64,000 nt of DNA from Coriobacteriia bacterium (GTDB lineage Bacteria; Actinomycetota; Coriobacteriia; Anaerosomatales; Anaerosomataceae), in assembly GCA_016938135.1 (NCBI GenBank), contig JAFGVD010000007.1:1-64000 (forward strand), read 5' to 3'. Below are positions 18,270 through 26,443 of this stretch, piece after piece. The translations under genes were made by a program, and so were the position numbers. Position 1 is the stretch's first letter. Each line of letters starts with the position of its first letter. The notes below the pieces were generated by a model, which saw only the letters and a program-made list of their open reading frames with translations, searched no databases and had not been told where the DNA came from.

Positions 18270-19652
18270 ATGAGCGACAAGGAGAAGTCGACCGAGACGA
18301 AACGTGAGGGGTTCTCAACGACGCTGGGGGTTCTGGCTGCGACGCTGGGTTCGGCAGTGGGTCTGGGGAACATATGGAAGTTCCCGTCACTGACAGGGCA
18401 GAACGGCGGCGCGGCGTTCGTGTTCGTCTACTTGATCTGCGTGCTGCTCATCGGTCTGCCCGTCATGATCTCCGAGTTCATCATCGGCCGGAGGGCCGGC
18501 GCCAACAACGTTGGCGCGTTCAAGAAGCTGGAGCCTTCGCCCACCAAGCCGTGGTACATGACGGGTGTTGTGGGTGTGGCAGCAGCGTTCCTGATCATGT
18601 TCTTCTACACCGACGTGGCGGGGTGGGTCTACTCCTACGCGTTCAAATCACTGACAGGCGGGTTCTCCCAGGTGGGTGCTACCGAGACCGCTGACGTGTT
18701 CGCCAAATACGTCGGTAGCGTGGCCGGACCTTTGGTCTGGCAGTGGATAGTGCTGGCAACGATCAGCGTCATCATCATCGCAGGCGTCACCAAGGGCATC
18801 GAGCGCATGACGAAGACGCTGTTGCCGATTCTTCTGGTCTTGCTGCTCATCTGCGACATTCGAGCGTTGACGCTTCCGGGCGCGTTCGCTGGTGTGGAGT
18901 ATCTCTTCCGGCCGGATTTCACCAAGATCACGGCCGGGGTCGTCCTCGCGGCTCTGGGTCTGGCGTTTTTCAAGCTCTCGGTCGGCATGGGCACCATGAC
19001 GACGTACGGCAGCTATATAGGCAAGAAGGAGAACATGCCGGCCAACGCCGTCAAGGTGGCACTATCAGACACGCTGGTCTCCATCCTGGCCGGTCTGGCG
19101 GTGTTCCCTGCAGTCTTCGCCTTTGGATTCCAGCCTGACGCCGGACCCTCGCTGCTGTTCATCACCATCCCCGCCGTCTTCAAGACCATGCCGTTCGGAC
19201 AGCTGTTCCTGACGATGTTCTTCGTGTTGGCGTCCATCGCGGCCACCGGCGCGATGATCTCGCTTCTGGAGGTCCCGGTGGCTTATCTGACCGAGGAAAA
19301 GCGCTGGTCCCGGATGACCGCCACGCTTGTCTCGGCGGGCACGATGGGCGTCATCGGTAGCCTGGCGACGCTCTCGACTAGCACCCTGTCGGACACGCTG
19401 GTGTTCGGCAAGACCTTCTTCGACCTGTTCGACTTCGCGTCCTCCAATATCGCCCTGCCGGTTGGAGGCATCTTGATCTGCCTCTTCGTCGGGTGGAAGC
19501 TGGGTCCGAAGGTGATCATGGACGAGGCCTCCAATGCCGGTGCGCTCAACAACGTGGTCTTCCTGAAGGTCTTCACGGTGCTGGTGCGCTACGTGGCTCC
19601 GCTTGCGATCCTTGCGGTGCTGCTCAACGGTCTTGGGATCATCACGTTCTAG
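18270..19652 (+). CDS. neurotransmitter:sodium symporter (NSS) family transporter
   Basis: 460 residues from the ATG at 18270 with GAGGGG eight bases upstream; the longer frame upstream has no ribosome site. TM1 carries LGSAVGLGNIWKFP, the unwound NSS helix that binds substrate and two Na+ ions in LeuT-type proteins. NGGAAFVFVYL follows. Eleven or twelve helices are expected. It should import an amino acid (often tryptophan, tyrosine or a branched-chain residue) with Na+. The substrate is not predictable. It stands alone after the tRNA, and a hairpin follows. Confidence 0.94.
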   Translation: MSDKEKSTETKREGFSTTLGVLAATLGSAVGLGNIWKFPSLTGQNGGAAFVFVYLICVLLIGLPVMISEFIIGRRAGANNVGAFKKLEPSPTKPWYMTGVVGVAAAFLIMFFYTDVAGWVYSYAFKSLTGGFSQVGATETADVFAKYVGSVAGPLVWQWIVLATISVIIIAGVTKGIERMTKTLLPILLVLLLICDIRALTLPGAFAGVEYLFRPDFTKITAGVVLAALGLAFFKLSVGMGTMTTYGSYIGKKENMPANAVKVALSDTLVSILAGLAVFPAVFAFGFQPDAGPSLLFITIPAVFKTMPFGQLFLTMFFVLASIAATGAMISLLEVPVAYLTEEKRWSRMTATLVSAGTMGVIGSLATLSTSTLSDTLVFGKTFFDLFDFASSNIALPVGGILICLFVGWKLGPKVIMDEASNAGALNNVVFLKVFTVLVRYVAPLAILAVLLNGLGIITF

Positions 19653-19693
19653 CTTCGGGCGTCCGGGGTCCCGTTTTCATAGCGGTCCATGTC

Positions 19694-19725
19694 CAGACCG
19701 GAGAGCCATGGGGCTTTCCGGTCTG
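19694..19725 (+). terminator. terminator after the NSS transporter
   Basis: Eight-bp stem CAGACCGG/CCGGTCTG (19694-19701 with 19718-19725), with an inner GCC/GGC pairing. It is followed by a short T-containing tail without a strong T-run, so it may be weak. Confidence 0.5.
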
Positions 19726-19783
19726 CATGTTTCCGGGGCAGGGTCGGGGTCCTGGGTACATATGACACGAGGGGGGATGTGAG

Positions 19784-20311
19784 ATGTCAATCAGACGATT
19801 GCTCACGGGGATGGTTGTTTTGCTGCTGACCGTCAGTCTGGCCGGGTGCAGTAGCGAGACGAGCGTCGAGGAAGGCGCAGCGGAGAGCGATGAGGGCGAT
19901 GCGGTCATAGCGCCGGTCTCCGAGGTCGATCTCGACTGGCTTGAGGGCGAGTGGACCGTGCTCACCACGCTTGTCTACATCGACAATCCGGTGATGGAGC
20001 CTGCTGCGAACCAACCGATGGCCGAGTGGGTCTGCGAGATAGACGGGTCCACGATGTATCTCGTGACAGACATGCACACCTACGAAGGCACGCTCACCAG
20101 TGATGACGGTGACAACTGGAAATACGTCGCCAGCTCGACGTACGTCGATGACGGCGGCATCGTCTGGACGAGCGCCATCGAGGTGGACGGCATCAAGAAC
20201 AGTGACGATTCCTTCGTTGGCGAGATGCTCGGCGAGATATCGTCCGACGCGGAAGGCCACCTCTATAGCGCGCAGTGGAGCCTCAACGCCGAGCGCATGG
20301 CAGGGGAGTAG
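19784..20311 (+). CDS. lipoprotein of unknown function
   Basis: 175 residues. The N-terminus MSIRRLLTGMVV and the lipobox LAGC (Cys 22) mark a lipoprotein, followed by an acidic Glu/Asp/Ala linker to residue 45. The rest is beta-rich, with WLEGEWTV, VCEIDGSTMYLVTD and DDGDNWKYVAS; its W/G-W pattern recalls lipocalin-like beta barrels, but I cannot place it in a family. ATG at 19784 preceded by a G-rich box (GAGGGGGG). It converges on the GNAT-like gene with a gap of nine bases. Confidence 0.8.
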   Translation: MSIRRLLTGMVVLLLTVSLAGCSSETSVEEGAAESDEGDAVIAPVSEVDLDWLEGEWTVLTTLVYIDNPVMEPAANQPMAEWVCEIDGSTMYLVTDMHTYEGTLTSDDGDNWKYVASSTYVDDGGIVWTSAIEVDGIKNSDDSFVGEMLGEISSDAEGHLYSAQWSLNAERMAGE

Positions 20312-20320
20312 TCGCTTCCG

Positions 20321-21508
20321 CTACAGCTGGTAGTCCCAGATGCGCCACTTCTTGTACTCATGCCCGCCCATGAACTCGGATGCACGGATGACGAGGTCGT
20401 TGTTCTCCAGCAGCAACGACGCATCGCAGTCCTTGTAGCCATTGGTCTTCGCGTAGGCGAGCACCTCGTCGAAGAGCAGGGCGTCAGCACCCATGCGGCG
20501 GTAGCCGGGCAGTATGCCGAAGAACATCAGCCGCACGCGCGGCAGATGACGTCGCGTCATGAGAAGGCGCGCGACCCGGGTGTAGTCAGAGTCGCCGTAC
20601 CACTTCCAGCGAGGCTGAAGCGCCACGTTGGGATCGGGGAAGCATCCTAAAACGGCGATGGGCTTGCCCTCGTGGTAAGCGAAGCGGATCAGGCCCGGAT
20701 CGAGGATGAGCTTGAGTGTCTCCACGAGCATCTCGGCTTCCCAATCCGTGATGGGCAGGAAGCCCCAGTTCTCGGCCCAGGCCTGGTTGTAGATATCGAT
20801 GATGAGCTTGACCTCGGCCTCAAGGTCTTTGAGCACTACCGATCGCGTCTCAAGCGTGCCGCGCTTGCGTAGGGAGTTGGCGACACGCGTGAGCCGTTCA
20901 TTGGCAGGCTTGGTGAGGTCGATGAGATACGCGACGTAGTCCTTGGCCTTCTCAAAGCCGTATCGCTCGATGAACTCGCCGTAATATGGCGGGTTGTACG
21001 TGTGCTCCACGTAGACGTCCTGATCGAAGCCTTCTATCAGGCACGCCTGGCGTTCATGCGTGATATTGGAGTACTCGCCGGGGCCGCGCAGCACCTCGGC
21101 GCCATGTGCCTTGCACCAGTCGCGTGCGGCATCCAGGAGCTTTTTGGCAACCGCATAGTCCTCGATGACCTCGAAGAAGCCGAAGAATCCGAACTTGCCG
21201 CCCCAACCCTGGTCGATACGCTCATTCACTACTGCCGAGACACGCCCGACGGGCTTACCGTCCCGGTGCGCCATGAAGTGCGTCGCCTTCGCGGTCTTGT
21301 GGTAGGGGTGGTCGGGGGTGAGCAGGCCTGTCATGCCAAGCAGCTTGTTGCCCAGAAGATCGCCATCCAGCTGTGGCGTCCAGTGCTTGTCGCCCTTGTA
21401 GAGCTCGTAGGGGAAACGAACGAAGTCCTTGAGTCGGGGATCGCCGAGGGGTATCTCGGTGATCGTGACGTTACCCGTTGGTGTGGCCGGCTCAGATTCC
21501 CCGTTCAT
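20321..21508 (-). CDS. GNAT-fold N-acyltransferase-like protein (candidate sphingoid N-acyltransferase)
   Basis: 395 residues from the ATG at 21508 with GGGAG five bases before it. It belongs to the double-GNAT-like family marked by FVRFPYELYKGDKHWTPQL at the start, AHRDGKPVGRVSAVVNE, KFGFFGFFE and VEHTYNPPYYGEFIERYGF. In proteobacteria this type of protein is found near lipid genes. GNAT-type bacterial ceramide synthases have been described in Caulobacter, and the SPT-like enzyme four genes away makes that a plausible role here (inference; membership of the same family must be tested). It is divergent from the acyltransferase gene. Confidence 0.6.
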   Translation of the reverse strand: MNGESEPATPTGNVTITEIPLGDPRLKDFVRFPYELYKGDKHWTPQLDGDLLGNKLLGMTGLLTPDHPYHKTAKATHFMAHRDGKPVGRVSAVVNERIDQGWGGKFGFFGFFEVIEDYAVAKKLLDAARDWCKAHGAEVLRGPGEYSNITHERQACLIEGFDQDVYVEHTYNPPYYGEFIERYGFEKAKDYVAYLIDLTKPANERLTRVANSLRKRGTLETRSVVLKDLEAEVKLIIDIYNQAWAENWGFLPITDWEAEMLVETLKLILDPGLIRFAYHEGKPIAVLGCFPDPNVALQPRWKWYGDSDYTRVARLLMTRRHLPRVRLMFFGILPGYRRMGADALLFDEVLAYAKTNGYKDCDASLLLENNDLVIRASEFMGGHEYKKWRIWDYQL

Positions 21509-21581
21509 CGTCGCTCCCTGATCGTTTTGATTGAAGTCTGTTGTCGAGCGTAGCAGACACGCCGCCACCGAACGAGGGTAC

Positions 21582-21590
21582 TGCTACACT
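21582..21590 (+). promoter_or_regulatory. possible extended -10 promoter of the lipid operon
   Basis: TGCTACACT: a TG-N motif joined to TACACT (21585-21590), 34 bases before the first ATG. No convincing -35 is seen, as is usual for extended -10 promoters. A similar TGCTACGCT lies on the other strand in the same gap and could serve the divergent gene. Confidence 0.35.
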
Positions 21591-21624
21591 TCATAAGGTG
21601 CCAATAGAGGAGTGATCGATCCGC

Positions 21625-22518
21625 ATGGATCTCAGTGCGATCTCGAACAGCAAATGGGCTACCGGCGTTGCGCTTGGGGTGGGCAAGATGGTCCCTCCTC
21701 GCGTGGGGCATGGGCTTGTGCGTCGAGCCGCTCTCAAGATCTCCGCCAACCGCGATGACCCTATGGTGCAAACGATGCGCGCTAACCAGTGGATGGCGTC
21801 TCGTGGCACTCTGAGCGGGCAGGCGCTCGATGATGCGGTTCGCGATGCGTTCGCATATAGCGGACGCTTCCTCTACGACCTCTACCACGTCATGGAGGAC
21901 CCCGATGCGCTGATGGGGATGGTCGAAGTCGATGAGACGTTCGAGCGGGTGCTCGCCGAGGCGAAGGAGGGCCCTCATGTCTACGCGGGTGTCCACCTTG
22001 GCAACTTCGACCTGATCGGCCGTGCGCTTGGCTTCAACGGCTGGAAGCAGCAACTGCTGACCGTCGCTGACCCCAATGGCGGCTACAAGTGGCAAAACGA
22101 GATGCGTGAGCGATACGGCTTCGATGTGACCCCAGTGAGCATCGAGGCGCTCAAGCACGCATCGCGTAGACTTGCCGAGGGGGGATCGGTCACAACCGGG
22201 CTGGACCGTCCGCTTCCGGATGCGAAGCAGTTCCCGGTGTTCTTCGACAAGCCATCGTCAGTGCCGTTGCTCCACGTTCGCCTGGCCATGCGCGCGAAGG
22301 TGCCGGTCGTCGTCATCTCGGCGATGCTTGGCGAAGACGGGAAGTACCGTCTTCAGGCTTCGGAGCCGATACACATGGAGACCGGGGGGAGCACCGCTTC
22401 TGACATGCTCGCCAACGGAGAGCGCGTCTTGGTCGAGGTTGAGAAGCGCATTGAACGTGCGCCACGCCAGTGGGCGATGACGCACCCTGTGTGGCCCGAC
22501 GTGGTTGGGACAGTCTAG
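21625..22518 (+). CDS. lysophospholipid/lipid A-type acyltransferase (LPLAT)
   Basis: 297 residues. The H-x4-D motif (VHLGNFDLIG, near residue 120) and the later substrate segment VFFDKPSSVPLLHVRLA match the LpxL/HtrB-like branch of the LPLAT superfamily, which in actinobacteria includes PatA. Such enzymes move an acyl chain to a hydroxyl of a lipid. There is no membrane helix at the N-terminus; the protein is probably peripheral on the inner face. First gene of a rightward set with the CDP-alcohol phosphotransferase and the patatin. Confidence 0.85.
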   Translation: MDLSAISNSKWATGVALGVGKMVPPRVGHGLVRRAALKISANRDDPMVQTMRANQWMASRGTLSGQALDDAVRDAFAYSGRFLYDLYHVMEDPDALMGMVEVDETFERVLAEAKEGPHVYAGVHLGNFDLIGRALGFNGWKQQLLTVADPNGGYKWQNEMRERYGFDVTPVSIEALKHASRRLAEGGSVTTGLDRPLPDAKQFPVFFDKPSSVPLLHVRLAMRAKVPVVVISAMLGEDGKYRLQASEPIHMETGGSTASDMLANGERVLVEVEKRIERAPRQWAMTHPVWPDVVGTV

Positions 22519-22557
22519 TTGGAGCGCCTCTGCTGCGCATGCGAAAGGAAGGCCTGA

Positions 22558-23238
22558 ATGGGCTCTGGTATGGAAGACATCAAGAAGCACAAGCGAGTAA
22601 ACGACATGCTGCTCGGTCCGCTGGAACGCCCCGCTTTGCAGTGGCTCGCCAAGCACAGTCCCTCCTGGATCACGCCTGATGTCTTGACCACTATCGGGAC
22701 ACTGGCCAGTGTCGGGGTGTTCGCGGGCTATGCGCTCAGCAACCAAAGCATCTGGTGGCTGTGGTTCGTCAACCTCGGCTTCCTGGTCAACTGGTATGGC
22801 GACAGCCTCGATGGCACGCTTGCCCGCTACCGCAAGATCGAGAGGCCCAAGTTCGGCTTCTACATCGATCACACCGTGGACGCCATCAGCGAGTTCCTGA
22901 CCATCATCGGCATTGGGATGTCGCCGTTTCTGCGCCTGGACATCGCTGCGTTCGCTCTCATCGGCTACCTGCTCATGAGCGTGCACGTCTACGTCCGCAC
23001 GTGCGTAGACGGCGTCTTCAAGATCAGCTTCTCGAAGGTGGGACCAACCGAGATGCGCGCCATCATCGTGCTGGTGAACATCGCAATCTTCTTCGCACAG
23101 GACTTCTTCCTAAGCGAACTCGTCTTCGGTCTGCGGCCTTTCGACATCATCGGCGTTGGACTTGCCGTGGGTATGGGTATCGCCTTCTTGGTTGCGTCGT
23201 CGCGCGAAGCATTGCGTCTTGTAAGATTGGGAGAGTAG
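22558..23238 (+). CDS. CDP-alcohol phosphotransferase
   Basis: 226 residues, about six membrane helices. The family motif D-x2-D-G-x2-A-R-x8-G-x3-D-x3-D is complete (from DSLDGTLARYR to GFYIDHTVD, residues 81-107). Such enzymes join a CDP-linked alcohol (diacylglycerol, or the nucleotide-activated head group) to an acceptor alcohol and release CMP. Which acceptor cannot be told: inositol phosphate, glycerol phosphate, choline, ethanolamine or a ceramide-like lipid are all possible. GGAAGG precedes the ATG. Confidence 0.88.
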   Translation: MGSGMEDIKKHKRVNDMLLGPLERPALQWLAKHSPSWITPDVLTTIGTLASVGVFAGYALSNQSIWWLWFVNLGFLVNWYGDSLDGTLARYRKIERPKFGFYIDHTVDAISEFLTIIGIGMSPFLRLDIAAFALIGYLLMSVHVYVRTCVDGVFKISFSKVGPTEMRAIIVLVNIAIFFAQDFFLSELVFGLRPFDIIGVGLAVGMGIAFLVASSREALRLVRLGE

Positions 23239-23248
23239 GCGGCCACAG

Positions 23249-24148
23249 ATGAGCGGCATGTTCTCGCGTGGGCCTCGAAGACTGGGGGTCGCGCTGGGCG
23301 GCGGCAGCGCACGCGGCCTGGCCCATATAGGCGTTCTCAGGGTGCTTGCCGGGGCGGGACTGATCCCCTCAGCTATTGCCGGCACGAGTATGGGTTCTAT
23401 CGTGGGAGCGTTCGCGGCGGCCGGCTACTCGATGGGCGAGCTTGAGCAGATCGCGGTCGAGCTGGACGTTCGCGACATGGTCTCGTTTGCCGACCTGCGT
23501 CCCGGGCGAGCGTCTCTTATCAACGGCGAGAAGGTCGAAGCGTGGTTGCGCGAGTGGCTGCCGCCCACCTTTGCCGAGCTGAAGCTGCCATTCGTGTGTG
23601 TCTCCGTGGATCTGCGCACCGGGACGGTCGTCAGGCACGCCGAGGGAGACCTCATCAAAGCGGTGCGCGCGAGCTGCTCTATCCCCGGTGTGTTCACACC
23701 GGTAGTGCGCGGCGATGAAGTCCTCGTGGACGGAGGCGTCCTGGAGCCCCTGCCGGTGTCGACGCTCAAGGCTATGCATGCATCAGATGTGCAGGTCGCG
23801 GTCACGGTGGGCAGGCTCGGCGTCCTGCGTCCGGGCTTTGGCTTTGGTGACCGTGAGCGCAGCGGTGTCCAGCGCTTGTGGAACTCGCTGGTCGACCAGG
23901 AGCAGAAGGACAAGGACAAGGAGAAGGAGCCGCGGGGCCTTCAGACCCTCAATGTCTCCCTCCAGGTCATGCAGCGGGAGCTGGAGCGCCCGGCGATGGA
24001 AATGGCCGACGTCGTCGTGGCACCGGATGTAGCGGCGTTCGACGGACACGAGTTCCTCGAGGCCGAGCGGCTCATCGCTCTCGGTGAGCAGGCTGGCGAG
24101 AACGCCCTTCCCGCGGTCCTGCGGCGCCTGGGCGTCAGTCCACGCTGA
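23249..24148 (+). CDS. patatin-like phospholipase
   Basis: 299 residues. The oxyanion hole GGGSARGLAHIGVL is at residues 14-27, the nucleophile elbow GTSMGS near residue 48, and the dyad Asp in DGGVLEPLPV near residue 163. This is a bacterial patatin lipase of the RssA/NTE branch without extra domains. A charged Lys/Asp/Glu segment (KDKDKEKEP) interrupts the C-terminal half. It may hydrolyse an acyl chain of the lipids handled by its neighbours (inference). Confidence 0.92.
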   Translation: MSGMFSRGPRRLGVALGGGSARGLAHIGVLRVLAGAGLIPSAIAGTSMGSIVGAFAAAGYSMGELEQIAVELDVRDMVSFADLRPGRASLINGEKVEAWLREWLPPTFAELKLPFVCVSVDLRTGTVVRHAEGDLIKAVRASCSIPGVFTPVVRGDEVLVDGGVLEPLPVSTLKAMHASDVQVAVTVGRLGVLRPGFGFGDRERSGVQRLWNSLVDQEQKDKDKEKEPRGLQTLNVSLQVMQRELERPAMEMADVVVAPDVAAFDGHEFLEAERLIALGEQAGENALPAVLRRLGVSPR

Positions 24149-24210
24149 TCTCGCGGGTCTCGGCACGCTACCTGCTACCATGTGCGAGTCGTCGTCTCGA
24201 GGAGGAACGC

Positions 24211-24837
24211 GTGCCAGCTGCAGCCAAGCCCCGTTTCAGGAATACGCTCTATATCGCCATAGCACTGCTCGGTGTCTTGACCGCAGTGCTGGTCGCGCTG
24301 ATCCCGCCGGATGAGAAACTGGGCGGAATGGTGCGCCTTGTGATGACGCACGGGGCTTCGACATGGGTCAACATGGCAACCTTCACGCTGGCAGGAGTGC
24401 TTGGTCTGGTCTTCGTCACGGGAGCGGCGTCCACCCGTCGCTGGGGTGAGGCGTTCCGCTGGATATCGTTCCCGCTCTGGATCATCAACTCCGCGTTGGG
24501 CCTGCTCTCGATGAAGCTCATCTGGGGCGGCATCTTGTGGGATGAGCCCCGTCTCATGATGACCTTCGGGCTTCTCGCCGCCGCGGCTGTCGTCCTGGCG
24601 CTCCAGCTTGTGTTCGACGCGCCAAAGCTCACTGCTGTGCTGGACGCGACGCTTGCTGGCGGACTGTGGGCACTCGTGCTGCTGTTGCCCAACCTCTTCC
24701 ACCCGGACAGCCCGGTCTTCAGCTCTGGCAACTGGGCGTTTATCGGGCCGTTCCTCGGCATCGTGGCAGCGCTGCTGGCGATCGCAGCGTGCATCGCGGT
24801 GCTCATCGCCCGCAGGCCTGAGCCCGCGGGCGAGTAG
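24211..24837 (+). CDS. polytopic membrane protein, weakly CcmC/CcsA-like
   Basis: 208 residues, six predicted helices; GTG start with GAGGAGG four to five bases before. Two short segments recall the haem-handling CcmC/CcsA family: THGASTWVNMATF, and WGGILWDEPRLMMTF in the place of the family's WGxWWxWDxRL. A histidine precedes the first. The resemblance is weak and the protein may be something else, perhaps a membrane partner of the lipid genes beside it. Confidence 0.45.
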   Translation: MPAAAKPRFRNTLYIAIALLGVLTAVLVALIPPDEKLGGMVRLVMTHGASTWVNMATFTLAGVLGLVFVTGAASTRRWGEAFRWISFPLWIINSALGLLSMKLIWGGILWDEPRLMMTFGLLAAAAVVLALQLVFDAPKLTAVLDATLAGGLWALVLLLPNLFHPDSPVFSSGNWAFIGPFLGIVAALLAIAACIAVLIARRPEPAGE

Positions 24838-24846
24838 TCCCGGACC

Positions 24847-26037
24847 CTAGCCTACGACTCCGAGCTCCTTGCCGATCCTGGCGAAGGTCTCCAGCACGTA
24901 GTCCATCTGCTCATCGGTGTGCGACGCCATGTAGCTGGTGCGCAGAAGTGCCCGACCCGCGGGGACCGCAGGTGGACGCACAGGGTTCACGAAGATCCCT
25001 TCGTCGAGCAGGCGCTTCCAAAACGCGAACACCAGCATCTCATCTCCGAGGATGATGGGGATCACAGGCGTCTCGCTGGTGCCCAGGTCGAAGCCCAGAT
25101 CACGGTAGCCCTTCTGCATGCGCGTGGTGATCTCCCACAGGCGCTCGCGGTGCTGCGGTTCGCTCTCCATCACATCGAGCGAGCCCAGGCATGCGCCCAC
25201 CGAGGCGGGAGACATGGCTGCCGAGAAGATGAACGGGCGCGAGTTGTGCCGTATGTAGTCGATCACTTTCGCATCGCCGGCGATGAAGCCGCCAAGCGAC
25301 GCGAAGCTCTTGGAGAACGTCCCCATGATGAGGTCGACATCGTCGGTGACACCGAAGTGGGCCGCTGTGCCCTCGCCCCTGGGGCCGAGCACGCCGCTGG
25401 CATGTGCGTCATCCACCATCAGTCGGGCGCCGAACTCCTTGCAGATCTCGATCATCTCGGGCAGAGGAGCGACGTCTCCCTCCATGCTGAACACGCCGTC
25501 CACGACCACGAGGGTGCCCCCGTGTGCGTTGGACCCCAGTGATGCCAGCGTCTTGCGTAGGCTCACCAGGTTGTTGTGCTCGAAGCGGGACACCTTGCCG
25601 TAGGACAGCTTGCAGCCGTCGTAGATGCTTGCGTGATCGTCTTTATCGATGACGACGTTGTCGTGTCGGCCGACGATGGCCGAGATGGTGCCCAGGTTCG
25701 TCTGGAAGCCCGTGGAGAAGACCAGGGTCGCCTCTTTGCCCACGAATGCGGCTAGACGCTGCTCCAGCTCCTCGTGGATGGAGAAGTTCCCGTTGAGCAG
25801 GCGGGAGCCGGTGCAGCTTGGGCCGAACTTCTCCAGGGCGTCATGCGCCCTTTTGCGTACGTGGGGGTGGGTGGTCAGGCCCAGGTAGTTGTTCGAGCCC
25901 AGCATGATGAGCTCGCGACCGTCCATGAGGACTTTGGAGTCTGATTCGGACTCGATCACTCGGAAGTAAGGGTAGTATCCAGACGCTTTCGCATCGTCAG
26001 CGTCGGTGTAGTCAAGGCACTTCTGGAAGATGTCCAT
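24847..26037 (-). CDS. serine palmitoyltransferase-like alpha-oxoamine synthase
   Basis: 396 residues from the ATG at 26037 with GGGGAG four bases before. It is a fold-type I PLP enzyme with YYPYFRVIESESDSKVLM and GSNNYLGLTTHPHV at the start, CTGSRLLNG, HASIYDG, DDAHASGVLG, and the PLP lysine in MGTFSKSFASLGG near residue 235. The YPYFR opening and CTGSRxLNG are typical of bacterial SPT-type enzymes rather than of BioF or Kbl. It would join serine (or alanine/glycine) and an acyl-CoA or acyl-ACP to a 3-keto sphingoid base. No biotin or threonine-degradation genes are near. Confidence 0.75.
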   Translation of the reverse strand: MDIFQKCLDYTDADDAKASGYYPYFRVIESESDSKVLMDGRELIMLGSNNYLGLTTHPHVRKRAHDALEKFGPSCTGSRLLNGNFSIHEELEQRLAAFVGKEATLVFSTGFQTNLGTISAIVGRHDNVVIDKDDHASIYDGCKLSYGKVSRFEHNNLVSLRKTLASLGSNAHGGTLVVVDGVFSMEGDVAPLPEMIEICKEFGARLMVDDAHASGVLGPRGEGTAAHFGVTDDVDLIMGTFSKSFASLGGFIAGDAKVIDYIRHNSRPFIFSAAMSPASVGACLGSLDVMESEPQHRERLWEITTRMQKGYRDLGFDLGTSETPVIPIILGDEMLVFAFWKRLLDEGIFVNPVRPPAVPAGRALLRTSYMASHTDEQMDYVLETFARIGKELGVVG

Positions 26038-26149
26038 CGAGCTCCCCTCGGGACACGGGTGTTTTTGCATACCTCGCTATTCTAGCCGTTTCAGTCGCGG
26101 TCATGTTGGTCGGTGTTCCTTCCCAAGCGCGGCAACGGCGCGTACTATG

Positions 26150-26295
26150 GCTCTACAACCGAACACGGGTCCTGGGTGCTCGACGCTGTCGAGAGAATAG
26201 GGAAGTCGGTGAGATTCCGACGCGGACCCGCCACTGTGATGAGGCGCACATGCCTCTAAGTCAGGAGACCTGCCCAGGATCTGCGACGCGGCCTT
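26150..26295 (+). promoter_or_regulatory. adenosylcobalamin riboswitch
   Basis: Carries the conserved blocks of the cobalamin riboswitch: GGGTGCT, GTCGGTGAGATTCCGAC (26205-26221), GACCCGCCACTGTGA (26225-26239) and AGTCAGGAGACCTGCC (26259-26274). It is followed by an expression-platform terminator and then the btuF-type gene. It should switch off B12 uptake when the coenzyme is plentiful. The 5' edge is approximate. Confidence 0.95.
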
Positions 26296-26352
26296 CGAGG
26301 TGGAGGCACGGTCGCTGCCACGTGCATGCGTTCCGGCAGACCGAACACCTTG

Positions 26353-26380
26353 AAGACTCTCGCATCGGCGAGGGTCTTTT
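26353..26380 (+). terminator. riboswitch-controlled terminator
   Basis: An 11-bp stem (26353-26363 with 26368-26378, one G:T pair), an ATCG loop and a TTTT tail, 64 bases before the first start codon. It fits premature termination when the upstream riboswitch binds ligand. Confidence 0.85.
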
Positions 26381-26443
26381 CGTGTTTTCGGCCCGCGTTC
26401 GGCGGAATGTCGGGAATGTATGGACGGACGCAGGAGGAATGGA

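Noticed and set aside
24847-26037. 8-amino-7-oxononanoate synthase (BioF) or glycine C-acetyltransferase (Kbl)
   Set aside because: The YPYFR start, CTGSRxLNG and lipid context fit SPT-type enzymes better, and no bioABD or tdh gene is adjacent. Not fully excluded without a tree.
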